NCBI GenBank assembly: GCA_029582155.1
Contig: CM055896.1
Coordinates: 8,264,482 to 8,328,481, forward strand
From: Panopea generosa
Taxonomy: Eukaryota > Mollusca > Bivalvia > Adapedonta > Hiatellidae
Direction of reading: 5' to 3'
Length of the DNA stretch: 64,000 nucleotides
A model generated the notes under the pieces. The model was given only the letters and a program-made list of their open reading frames with translations. It did no database searches and was not told where the DNA came from. Shown here in pieces: positions 1 to 13,400 of the stretch. Made by a program: the position numbers and the translations under genes. How positions within the stretch are numbered: the first letter of the stretch is position 1; every line of letters begins with the position of its first letter.

Positions 1-24
1 TTATCATCACTTTCTCCATTACAG

Positions 25-262
25 AAAGCCAAACTGCCACAACTGTGTTTGATAGCACTTCGAAGAAGATGGTACCGCATGTTGTTGAACTTGCAGAAAC
101 GGATGATATTCTCAAACTAAGGGTACTTAACTGTGGGAAGACGGTCGTACAGTTCTACCAGAAGGATGTCACTTCAAAAGCATCAGTGACTGTACATCTT
201 GGTGGCAACCAAACAGTAGTCACGACATGTGATCCAAATTGTAACTCAACAGTCATAACGCC
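25..262 (+). CDS. Gene A exon 1 of the window: unassigned region
   Basis: The exon follows a pyrimidine-rich tract ending in ACAG and stops before GTGAGT. It reads in one frame with two leading bases, encoding a stretch rich in Val, Thr and Ser with three cysteines (LNCGKT, then TTCDPNC). The pattern looks like an extracellular beta-sandwich fragment, but I do not recognise the family. It ends in phase 2 and the single leading base of the next exon completes a Pro codon. Earlier exons must lie before base 1. Confidence 0.75.
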
Positions 263-1384
263 GTGAGTTTGATGTATTTAGCATTTATTGGAAATACACA
301 GTGATTTATTTAATTTAAATTCAGTTACCAGAACTTCAGGCGAATGTTTTCGATAATAAATTAAAGGCTCTTTAAGTGCGTCCAGTTATACACTGTTAAT
401 CGAATGGATTTATTGCGAAGTACATTAACTAACACCCATATTGAAAATATACTTGTTTTGTTAAAAATGGTTCGACGCTCGGCTTGTTACAAAAAACATT
501 TAGTAATATAAAGCAAACTTACACGTCAAAGAACAATGTCACATTATGTTCTTCTGAAATATTCAAGTTTTATTTTCTTTTTCATTATTTCAATTCAATT
601 AAAATTATGAATTACCAAAAACACTTTTTTGTAAGCGTCTAACAACTTGAATTGTAGATTTTGCTTATTGTGGAATACTTAATTGAAACATCTGAATAAA
701 ACAAACTTAGTTAAAATACCAGTTTTATTTAAAAGAGGTAATAACTGTTACTAAATTCAAGGACTTATATCGAGATAAAGCGAGACGTAAGTTTCTTATC
801 CCTCTATGTGTCCTTGCTAAAATATTTTCAAGGAACTAATATGTAACTGAGTGGAAACCATTTTTATATTTTAGTAACAAATTTCAGTTTCAAGTATTAA
901 TGTTATTCGTACATGTGTAACGAAAACACATAATTGCCCATAACATTATAATTTACATTATATAATATATGGAATATACATATAATACATAATAAGTCAT
1001 TGTATTAACAGTAGATTTTCTTAGCATAAAGGCCTCAGTAGTATTTTTATGTATTGCACACAAGTAATTATTTACCTATACATACCTTAAATATTTAGTT
1101 GTTGTTGTACATTATCTGAGATAAAATAGAATTGGTATTGTAGTAAAAAACAAATATGATCGTATTTGTCTGTTATGCAATAACTATGGCCGAAAACGAA
1201 CACCCTTTCTCTAATATATATCGAATCAGGTGTGTACAACCCAACTGAAAAAGCTGTACATGCTCTTCCTGTCCCACAATTCATACATATTTAATGATTT
1301 AATGATTACCAGACTGTGACGTCATTCAACTTTCTCTGAAGCAAACGGCTAGTCACCTTACTAAAAATCTCATTGCAATGTAAA

Positions 1385-1433
<49 letters not shown>

Positions 1434-4400
1434 GTGTCCGCTCTTCAGTCTAACAGATTTGAACAGGAACAATCCAAGGATATCATAATTGAAGGCTAAA
1501 CTTGTTGAAATTTCAACTAATAAAATACTATAAAAGAATCATAAAGTTGAGTAATATACTATCAGAATTTATATTTAAAATTTGTTCTACGACGAAAAAT
1601 ATCTGTTCCTTTTTTTGTAAAAGAAGACTTTAAAATAAAAATTAAAATTACTTTTCTACTATTGTACGTTAGTATATGTATTTACCTGGTATTCGTGAAT
1701 ATTCCGAATGTAAATAGTGATATTACAGCTGATTAACTTAGATACCATGACACAACTAAATTGACATCACATCGCCGTCAAACATAGCTTCGGTGTGGAG
1801 AAGGCGTTATATTTTAGGTTTTTTATTTTCCAAAAAGTATTCTGAACTAAAGTAAAACATTCAATTACAATAATCTAGTGTTCTTTGGCACCCCATTGAT
1901 AACTATATACCCTATATTTTAATGACAGCCCCACGTTCAACAATATACCTGAACCTTCCGACTGCACAATAGATATGAGCTTTCATTGGTTTCGACAACG
2001 ACAAGACGATAACGGAACTAAGTTTTGCCTCGGAGTTGGTCCATTCCCTGACACGTCCGAAAATTGCGATGGGCCAGACACGAGCGAAGTTACCATAACT
2101 ACAAATCGCTTTGTACGAATATCAATGATGGGTCTGTTTTCAACAGCTTCCTTCAACTACGGTAGGTCTGGTATATTGTAATTTAGAGACAATTAGTTAG
2201 TATATAGATCGTTATATTTTAGAGACAATTAGTTAGTATATAGATTGTTATATTTTAGAGACAATTAGTTAGTATATAGATCGTTATACTTTAGAGACAA
2301 TTAGTTGGTATATAGATCGTTATATTTTAGAGACAATTAGTTAGTATAAAGATCGTTATACTTTAGAGACAATTAGTTAGTATATATATATATCGTTATA
2401 CTTTAGAGACAATTAGTTAGTATATAGATCGGTATACTTTAGAGACAATTAGTTAATATGTAGATCTGTGATTTTTAGAGACACTTGGGTAATATCTAGA
2501 AGGTTTTACTCAAATTACACTTTGGTAATATCTAGACAGTTTTACTTTAATTACTTTTGGGTAATATCTAGAAGGTTTTACTTTAAATACTCCTGGGTAA
2601 TATCCAGACAGTTTTACTTTAAATACTCCTGGGTAATATCAAGACAGTTTTACTTTAAATACTTCTAGGTAATATCTAGACAGTTTTACTTTAATTACTC
2701 CTGGGTAATATCTAGACAGTTTCAATTTATTTACACTTGGGTTATATCTAGACAGTTTTACTTTAATTACTCCTGGGTAATATCTAGACAATTTTGATTT
2801 AATTACACTTGGGTAATATCAAGACAGTTTGACTTTGATTACTCCTGGGTAATATCTAGACAGTTTTACTTTAATTACTCCAGGGTAATATCTAGACAGT
2901 TTTACTTTAATTACTCCTGTGTAATATCTAGAAGGTTTTACTTCAATTACTCCTAGGTAATATCTAGACATTTTTACTTTAATTAGTCCTGGGTAATATC
3001 TAGAAGGTTTTACTTTAATTACTCCTGGGTAATATCTAGACAGTTTTACTTTAATTACTCCTGGGTAATATCTAGACAATTTTAACTTAATTACTCCTGG
3101 GTAATATCTAGACAGTTTTAATTTAATTACTCCTGGGTAATATCTAGACAGTTTTAATTTAATTACTCCTGGGTAATATCTAGAAGGTTTTACTTTAAGT
3201 ACTCCTGGGTAATATCTAGACAGTTTTAATTTAATTACTCCTGGGTAATATCTAGAAGGTTTTACTTTAATTACTCCTGGGTAATATCTAGACAGTTTTA
3301 ATTTAATTACTCCTGGGTAATATCTAGAAGGTTTTACTTTAATTACTCCTGGGTAATATCTAGACAGTTTTACTTTGATTACTTTTTGGTAATATCTAGA
3401 AGGTTTTACTTTAAATACTCCCGGGTTATATCAAAACAGTTTTAATTAAGATACTCTTGGGTAATATGTAGACAGTTTTACTGTAGACACTCTTGGTAAT
3501 ATCTAGACCGTATTACTTAAGACACTCTTGGTAATATCTAAACCGTATTACTTTAGACACTCTTGGTAATATCTCGGCCGTATTACTTTAGACAGTCTTG
3601 GTAATATCTGGACCATATTATTTTAGACACTTTTGAGTAATATCTAGACCATATTGCTTGAGACACTCTTGGTAATATCTAGACCGTATTACTTTAGATA
3701 CTCTTGAGTAATATCTGGCCCGTATTACTTTATACACTCTTTAGCAATATCTGGACCGTATTACTTTAGACACTCTTGGTAATAACTAGACCGTATTACT
3801 TGAGACACTCTTGGTAATATCTCGGCCGTATTACTTTAGAGACTCTTGAGAAATATCTTGCCAGTATTACTTTAGACTCTCTTGAGAAATATCTGGCCCG
3901 TATTACTTTAGAAACTCTTGGTAATATCTAGACCGTATTACTTTAGACACTCTTGGCAATATCTGTACCGTATTACTTAAGAGACTCTTGAGTAATATCT
4001 AGACCGTATTACTTTAGATACTTTTTGGTAATATCTAGACCGTATTACTTTAGACACTTTTGGTAATATCTAGACCGTATTACTTTAGACACTCTTGAGT
4101 AGTATCTAGACCGTATTACTTTAGACACTCTTGGTAATATCTTGACCGTATTACTTTAGACACTCTTGGTAACATCTGGACCGTATTACTTTAGACACTG
4201 ATGGTAATATCTGGACTGTATTACTTTAGACACTCTTGGTAATAGTTAAACCTATTACTTTCTTGAGAAATATCTAGACCGTATTACTTTAAACACTCTT
4301 GGTAATATCTGGACCATATTACTTTAGACACTCTTGAGTAATATCTGGACTGTATTACTTTAGACACTCTTGGTATTATCTTGACTGTATTATTTTAGAC

Positions 4401-7400
4401 ACTCTTGGTAATATCAAGACCGTATTACCTAAGACACTCTTGGTAATATCGAGACCTTATTACTTTAGACAGACTTGGTAATATCTAGACCGTATTACTT
4501 TAGACACTCTTGAGTAATATCTAGATCGTATTACTTTAGACAATCTTGGTAATATCTTGGCCGTTTTACTTAAGACACTCTTGGTAATATCTAGACCGTA
4601 TTATTTTCGACACTACTGGTAATATCTAGACCGTATTACTTTAGACACTCTTGAGTAATATCTAGACCGTATAACTTAAGACTTTTGGTAATACCTAGAC
4701 CGTATTACTTTAGACACTCTTGGTAATATCTAGACCGTATTACTTGAGACACTACTGGTAATATCTAGACCGTATTACTTTAGACACTCTTGAGTAATAT
4801 CTAGACCGTATAACTTAAGACTTTTGGTAATACCTAGACCGTATTACTTTAGACACTCTTGGTAATATCTTGGCCGTATTACTTTAAGACACTCTTGGTA
4901 ATATCTAGACCGTATTACTTAAGACACTCTTAATAATACTTAGACCGTATAACTTTAGAGACCCTTGGGAATATAAGGACTGTATTACTTTAGACACTCT
5001 TGAGTAATATCTAGACCGTATTACTTGAGACACTCTTGATAATACTTAGACCGTAATACTTTAGAGACCCTTTGGAATATATGGACTGTATTATTTTAGA
5101 GACTCTTGAGTAATATATTGACCGTATTACTTTAGACATTTGTTATAATAGCTAGACCGTATTACTTAAAACACTCTTGAGTAATATCTAGACCGTATTA
5201 CTTGAGACACTCTTGATAATACTTCAACCGTATTATTTTAAAGACCCTTTGGAATATCTGGACCGTATCATGTAAGAGACTGTTGAGTAATATCTGGACC
5301 GTATTACTTTAGACATTCTTGGTAATATCTAGACCGTATTATTTTAGAGAATCTTGAGTAATATCTAGACCCTTTTACTTTAGACACTCTTGGTAATATC
5401 TAGACCGTATTACTTTAAACACTCTCGGTATTATCTAGACCGTATTACTTTAGAGACTCTTGAGTAATATCTGGACCGTATTATGTTTGAGTATCTTGAG
5501 TAATATCTAGACCGTATTACTTTATATACGTTTTGTATTATCTAGACCGTATTTTTATAGAGACTCTTGAGTAATATCTAGACCGTATTACTTTAGACAG
5601 TCTTGGTAATTTATAGACCGTATTACTTTAGAGACTCTTGAGTAATATCTGGACCGTATTACTTTAGAGTCTCTTGAGTTATATCTTGATCGTATTATTT
5701 TAGAGACTTTTGAGTAATATCTAGACCATATTATTTTAGAGAATCTTGAATAATATCTAGACCGTATTACTTGAGACACTCTTGATAATATCTAGACCGT
5801 ATTACTTTTGACGCCCCTGGTAATATCTAGACTGTATTATTTTAGAGACTTTTAAGTAATATCTTGACTGTATTACTTTAGAGACCCTTAGGAATATCTA
5901 GACCATATTACTTTAGAGACTTTTGAGTAATATTTAGACCGTATTACTTGAGACACTCTTGATAATATCTAGACCGTATTACTTTAGAGATTCTTGAGTA
6001 ATATCTAGATCGTATAACTTGAGACATTCTTGTTAATATCGAAAAATCTAGACCTTATTAATTTAGGCATTTTTGGTAATATCAAGACCGTATTACTTTA
6101 GACACTCTTGGTAATATCTAGACCGTATTACTTTAGACACTCTTGAGTAATATCTAGACCGTATTACTTTAGACACTTTTGGTAATATCTAGACCGTATT
6201 ACTTTAGACACTCTTGAGTAATATCTGGACCGTATTACTTTAGAGACTGTTGGTAATATCTAGACCGTATTTCTTTAGACACTCTTGGTAATATCTAGGC
6301 TGTATTACTTTAGAGACTCTTGAGTAATATCTAGACCGTATTACTTTAGACACTCTTGGTAATATCTAGACCGTATTACTTAAGATACTCTTTGTAATAT
6401 CTAGACCGTATTACTTTAGACACTCTTGGTAATATCTAGACCGTATTACTTTAGACACTCTCGGTAATATCTAGACCGTATTTCTTTAGAGACTCTTGAG
6501 TAATATCCAGACCGTATTACTTTAGACACTGTTGGTAATATCTAGACCATATTACTTTAGAGACTGTTGGTAATATCTAGACCGTATTACTTAGGACACT
6601 CTTGGTAATATCTAGACCGTATTACTTTAGACATTATTGGTAATATCTAGATCGTATTACTTTAGAGACCGTTTTACTTTAGAAACTGTTTGTAATATCT
6701 AAACCGTTTTATTTGAGACTCTTCGTAATATCAAGACCGCTTTACTTTAGTTACTCTTGGTACTATCTAGACCGTTTTACTTTAGAGACTGTTGGTAATA
6801 TCTAGACCGTTTTATTTTAGAGACTCTTGATAATATCTAGACAGTTTTACTTTAGAGAAATTTGGTAATATTAAGACTGTTTTTCTTTAGAGACTCTTGG
6901 TAATATCAAGACCGTTTTACTTTAGAGACTGTTGGTATATCTTGACCGTATTACTTTATAAACTGTTAGTAATATCAAGACCGCTTTACTTTAGAGACTC
7001 TTGGTAATATCTAGACGGTTTTACTTTAAAGTCTGTTGGTATATTTAGACCGTTTTACTTTAGAGGCTGTTGGTAATATCTAGACCGTTTTACTTTAGAG
7101 ACATTTGGTAATATCAAGACCGTTTTACTTTAGAGACTCTTGGTAATATCAAGACAGTTTTACTTAAGAGACTGTTGGTATATCTTGACCGTATTATTTT
7201 AGAGTCTGTTAGTAATATCTAGACCGTTTTACTTTAGAGACTGTTGGTAATATCTAGACCGTTTTACTTTAGAGACTGTTGGTAATATCAAGACCGTTTT
7301 ACTTTAGAGACTGTTGGTAATATCAAGACCGTTTTACTTTAGAGACTGTTGGTAATATCTAGACCGTTTTACTTTAGAGACTGTTGGTAATATCAAGACC

Positions 7401-10400
7401 GTTTTACTTTAGAGACTCTTGGTATATCTAGACCGTTTTACTTAAGAGACTGTTGGTAATATCTAGACCGTTTTATTTTAGAGACTGTTGGTAATATCAA
7501 GACCGTTTTACTTTAGAGACTCTTGGTATATCTAGACCGTTTTACTTAAGAGACTGTTGGTAATATCTAGACCGTTTTATTTTAGAGACTGTTGGTAATA
7601 TCTAGACCATTTTACTTTAGAGATTGTTGGTATATCTATACCGTACCACTTAATAGACTGTAGGTAATATCTAGACCGTATTGCTTTAGAAAATGTTGGT
7701 AATATCTAGAACGTTTTATTTTAGATACTCTTGGTAACATCAAAACCGTTTTACTTTAGAGACTATTGGTATATCAAGACCGTTTTACTTTAGAGTCTGT
7801 TGGTAATATCTAGATCGTTTTATTTTAGAGACTGTAATATCAAGACCGTTGTACTTTAGAGACTGTTGGTAATATCAAGACCGTTTTACCTTAGAGACTA
7901 TTGGTATATCAAGACCGTTTTACTTTAGAGACTCTTGGTAATATCAAGACCGTTTTACTTTAGAAACTATTGTTAATATCTAGACCGTTTTATTTTAGAG
8001 ACTCTTGGTAATATCTAGACAGTTTTACTTTAGAGACATTTGGTAATATCAAGACCGTTTTACTTTAGAGACTCTTGGTAATATCAAGACAGTTTTACTT
8101 AAGAGACTGTTGGTATATCTTGACCGTATTATTTTAGAGTCTGTTAGTAATATCTAGACCGTTTTACTTTAGAGACTGTTGGTAATATCAAGACCGTTTT
8201 ACTTTAAAGACGCTTGGTATATCTAGACCGTTTTACTTAAGAGACTGTTGGTAATATCTAGACCGTTTTATTTTAGATACTATTGGTAATATCTAGACCA
8301 TTATACTTTAGAGACTGTTGGTATATCTAGACCGTACCACTTAAGAGACTGTAGGTAATATCTAGACCGTATTGCTTTAGAAAATGTTGGTAATATCTAG
8401 AACGTTTTATTTTAGATACTCTTGGTAACATCAAAACCGTTTTGCTTTAGAGACTATTGGTATATCAAGACCGTTTTACTTTAGAGTCTGTTGGATATAT
8501 CTAGATAGTTTTATTTTAGAGACTGTAATATCAAGACCGTTTTACTTTAGAGACTGTTGGTAATATCAAGACCGTTTTACTTTAGAGACTATTGGTATAT
8601 CAAGACCGTTTTACTTTAGAGTCTGTTGGATATATCTAGATAGTTTTATTTTAGAGACTGTAATATCAAGACCGTTTTACTTTAGAGACTGTTGGTAATA
8701 TCAAGACCGTTTTACTTTAGAGACTATTGGTATATCAAGACCGTTTTACTTTAGAGACTCTTGGTAATATCAAGACCGTTTTACTTTAGAAACTATTGGG
8801 AATATCTAGATCGTTTTATTTTAGAGAATGTTGGTATATCTAGACCGTTTTACTTTAGAGTCTGTTGGTAATATCAAGACCGTTTTACTTTAGAGATTAT
8901 TGGTATTTCAAGACCGTTTTACTTTATAGACTGTTGGTAATATCTAGATCGTTTTATTTTAGATACTGTTGGTAATATCAAGACCGTTTTACTTTAGAGA
9001 CTGTTGGTAATATCTAGACAGTTTTAGGTTAGATTCTCTTGGTAATATCAAGACCGTTTTACTTTAGAGGCTGTTGGTAATATCTATATCGTTTTATTTT
9101 AGAGACTGTTGGTAATATCTAGACCGTTTTACTTAAGAGACTGATGGTAATATCTAGATCGTTTTATTTTAGATACTCTTGGTAATATTTAGACCTTTTT
9201 ATTTGAGATACTCTTGGTAATATCAAGACCATTTTACTTTAGAGACTGTTGGTAATATCTAGACCGTTTTACTTGAGAGACTGTTGGTATATCTAGACCG
9301 TTTTACTTTAGAGACTGTTGGTAATATCTAGAGCGTTTTACTTTAGAGAATGTTGGTAATATCAAGAACGTTTTACTTTAGAGACTATTGGTAATATCAA
9401 GACCGTTTTACTTTAGACACTGTTGGTATATCTATAGCTTTTTGTTTTAAAAGACTGTTGGTAATATCAAGAACGTTTTATTTTAGAGACTGTTGGTAAT
9501 ATCTAGACCGTATTACTTTAGAGAATGTTGGTAATATCTAGAACATTTAATTTTAGACAATGTTGGTAATATTTAGACCGTTTTATTTTAGATACTCTTG
9601 GTAATATCAAGACCGTTTTATTTTAAAGACTGTTGGTAATATCTAGACCGTTTTACTTTAGAGACTGTTGGTAATATCTAGATCGTTTTATTTTAGAGAC
9701 TGTTGGTAATATCAAGACCGTTTTACTTTAGAGACTGTTGGTAATATCAAGACCGTTTTTCTTTAAAGACTGTTGGTAATATCTAGACCGTTTTACTTTA
9801 GAGACTGTTGGTAATATCAAGACCGTTTTACTTTAGAGAATGTTGGTAATATCAAGACCGTTTTACTTTAGAGACTGTTGGTAATATCAAGACCGTTTTA
9901 TTTTAGAGACTGTTGGTAATATCTAGACCGTTTTACTTTAGAGACTGTTGGTAATATCAAGACCGTTATACTTTAGAGACTGTTGGTAATATCTAGACCG
10001 TTTTTCTTTAGAGACTGTTGGTAATATCTAGGCTGTATTACTTTAGAGACTCTTGAGTAATATCTAGACCGTATTACTTTAGACACTCTTGGTAATATCT
10101 AGACCGTATTACTTAAGATACTCTTTGTAATATCTAGACCGTATTACTTTAGACACTCTTGGTAATATCTAGACCGTATTACTTTAGACACTCTCGGTAA
10201 TATCTAGACCGTATTTCTTTAGAGACTCTTGAGTAATATCCAGACCGTATTACTTTAGACACTGTTGGTAATATCTAGACCATATTACTTTAGAGACTGT
10301 TGGTAATATCTAGACCGTATTACTTAGGACACTCTTGGTAATATCTAGACCGTATTACTTTAGACATTATTGGTAATATCTAGATCGTATTACTTTAGAG

Positions 10401-13400
10401 ACCGTTTTACTTTAGAAACTGTTTGTAATATCTAAACCGTTTTATTTGAGACTCTTCGTAATATCAAGACCGCTTTACTTTAGTTACTCTTGGTACTATC
10501 TAGACCGTTTTACTTTAGAGACTGTTGGTAATATCTAGACCGTTTTATTTTAGAGACTCTTGATAATATCTAGACAGTTTTACTTTAGAGAAATTTGGTA
10601 ATATTAAGACTGTTTTTCTTTAGAGACTCTTGGTAATATCAAGACCGTTTTACTTTAGAGAATGTTGGTAATATCAAGAACGTTTTATTTTAGTGACTGT
10701 TGGTAATATCTAGACAGTATTTCTTTAGAGACCGTTAGTAATATCAAGACCGTTTTATTTTAGAGACTGTTGGTAATATCTAGACCGTTTTACTTCAGAG
10801 ACTGTTGGTAATATCAAGACCGTTTTACTTTAGAGAATGTTGGTAATATCAAGACCGTTTTACTTTAGAGACTGTTGGTAATATCAAGACCGTTTTTCTT
10901 TAAAGACTGTTGGTAATATCTAGACCGTTTTACTTTAGAGACTGTTGGTAATATCAAGACCGTTTTACTTTAGAGAATGTTGGTAATATCAAGACCGTTT
11001 TACTTTAGAGACTGTTGGTAATATCAAGACTGTTTTATTTTAGAGACTGTTGGTAATATCTAGACCGTTTTACTTTAGAGACTGTTGGTAATATCAAGAC
11101 CGTTTTACTTTAGAGACTGTTGGTAATATCTAGACCGTTTTACTTTAGAGACTGTTGGTAATATCAAGACCGTTTTACTTTAGAGAATGTTGGTAATATC
11201 AAGAACGTTTTATTTTAGTGACTGTTGGTAATATCTAGACAGTATTTCTTTAGAGAATGTTGGTAATATCTAGAACGTTTTATTTTAGAGAATGTTGGTC
11301 ATATTTAGACCGTTTTATTTTAGATACTCTTGGTAATATCAAGACCGTTTTATTTTAGAGACTGTTGGTAATATCTAGACCGTTTTACTTTAGAGACTGT
11401 TGGTAATATCTAGAACGTTTTATTTTAGAGAATGTTGGTCATATTTAGACCGTTTTATTTTAGATACTCTTGGTAATATCAAGACCGTTTTATTTTAGAG
11501 ACTGTTGGTAATATCTAGACCGTTTTACTTTAGAGACTGTTGGTATATCCAGACAGTTTTACTTAAGAGACTGTTGATAATATCTAGACCGCTTTGTTTT
11601 AGATACTCTTGGTAATATCTAGACCATTTTACTTTAGAGACTGTTGGTATATCTAGACCGTACTACTTAAGATACTGTAGGTAATACCTAGACCGTATTA
11701 CTTTAGAGAATGTTGGTAATATCTAGAACGTTTTATTTTAGATACTCTTGGTAATATCTAGACCGTTTTACTTTAGAGACTATTGGTATATCAAAACCGT
11801 TTTTCTTTAGAGACTGTTGGTAATATCTAGATCGTTTTATTTTAGAGACTGTTGGTAATATCAAGACCGTTTTACTTTAGAGACTATTGGTATATCGAGA
11901 CTGTTTTACTTTAGAGACTGTTGGTAATATCTAGACCGTTTTATTTTTGAGACTGTTGGTAATATCTAGACTGTTTTACTTTAGTGACTGTTGGTAATAT
12001 CAAGACCGTATTACTTTAGAGTCTGTTGCTAATATCAAGACCGTTTTGCTTTAGACACTTTTGGTAATATCAAGACCGTTTTACTTTTGAGACTGTTGCT
12101 AATATCAAGACCGTTTTACTTTAGAGTCTGTTGCTAATATCAAGACCGTTTTACTTTAGATACTCTTGGTAATATCAAGACCGTTTTACTTTAGAGACTG
12201 TTGGTAATATCGAGACCGTTTTACTTTAGAGACTGTTGGTAATATTAAGACCGTTTTGTTTTGGATACTCTTGTTAATATCTAGACCGTTTTAATTCAGA
12301 GACTGCTGGTAATATCTAGACCGTTTTACTTAAGAGACTGTTGGTAATGTCTATACCGTTTTACTTTAGAGACTGTTGGTAATATCTAGACCGTTTTACT
12401 TTAGAGACTGTTGGTAACATCTAGACCGTTTTACTTTAAAGACTGTTGGTAATATCTAGACTGTTTTACTTTAGAGACTGTTGGTATATCTAGACCGTTT
12501 TACTTTAGAAACTGTTGGTAATATCTAGACCGTTTTACTTTAGAGACTGTTGGTAATATCTAGACCGTTTTACTTTGAGACCTTTGGTTCATATTTTACC
12601 CGTCGTACTTTTAAACTTTTGGTTCATATTTTACCCGTTGTACTTCATAGACTCTTGATAGCCAGACCGTTGTAAATGTACTTTATAGACTTTTGATTAA
12701 TATCTGGAGTATTATTGAACTAATAATATTTACAATAGATGAACATGATATATATTCTGTTAATGAATTTAAAGATCTCTTTAAAGATCTTTAAAAGAAC
12801 AAATATAATTGGACATATTTATTCTTAAATACATCTCAATGAAATTTCAATTTACTCTATATCGTCTTTTTTAAATATGCTTGACTACCACTCTTCCAGA
12901 TGCCAATAAACGTTTCATAGTGCTTTGGCCTGCTGCCTATATTATTGATAAGCAAAGTCTATGTTAACTGATTCATTTTTGATAAATTACCCAAAATACG
13001 AGTTGTTTTTAACCTTCCTTTATACACTTATGGAACATCAGTCTCAATTTGATATGAATCATCAAATTATCAAATCATATCGACGTGTTTGCGTTTTCAG
13101 ACTTACAACCAGCTGCTGGCTGTACACGCTTCAACGCAGGTATGTTTCAATGTATTGCTTCCATTGCCTACAAACATCTTGTATTTTTTCATTTTTATGT
13201 AAAAATGGCATTTCAGTATGTGCCTGCTCGTTCATGAGCATTACACATCCGTTACAAACATTTTATTTTGTATGGGGGATGTATGAACGTTCATGAACAT
13301 TACACATCCGTTACATACATTTTATTTCGTATTGAAATGTATGAATGTTCATGAACATTACATATCCGCTACATACATTTTATTTTGTGTGAGGAATGTA

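Larger units (their letters stand above)
263..1928 (+). other. Gene A intron 1
   Basis: AT-rich intron without a visible gene. It contains a (GA)n tract at 1391-1431 and, around 1225-1385, a stretch resembling 21895-22070 (shared words include CCTGTCCCACAATTCATA and GACGTCATTCAA), so a dispersed repeat. Confidence 0.6.

Noticed and set aside
2468-3079. Open frames with 12-residue repeats
   Set aside because: Same artefact from 36-bp units in intron 2; both strands are open.
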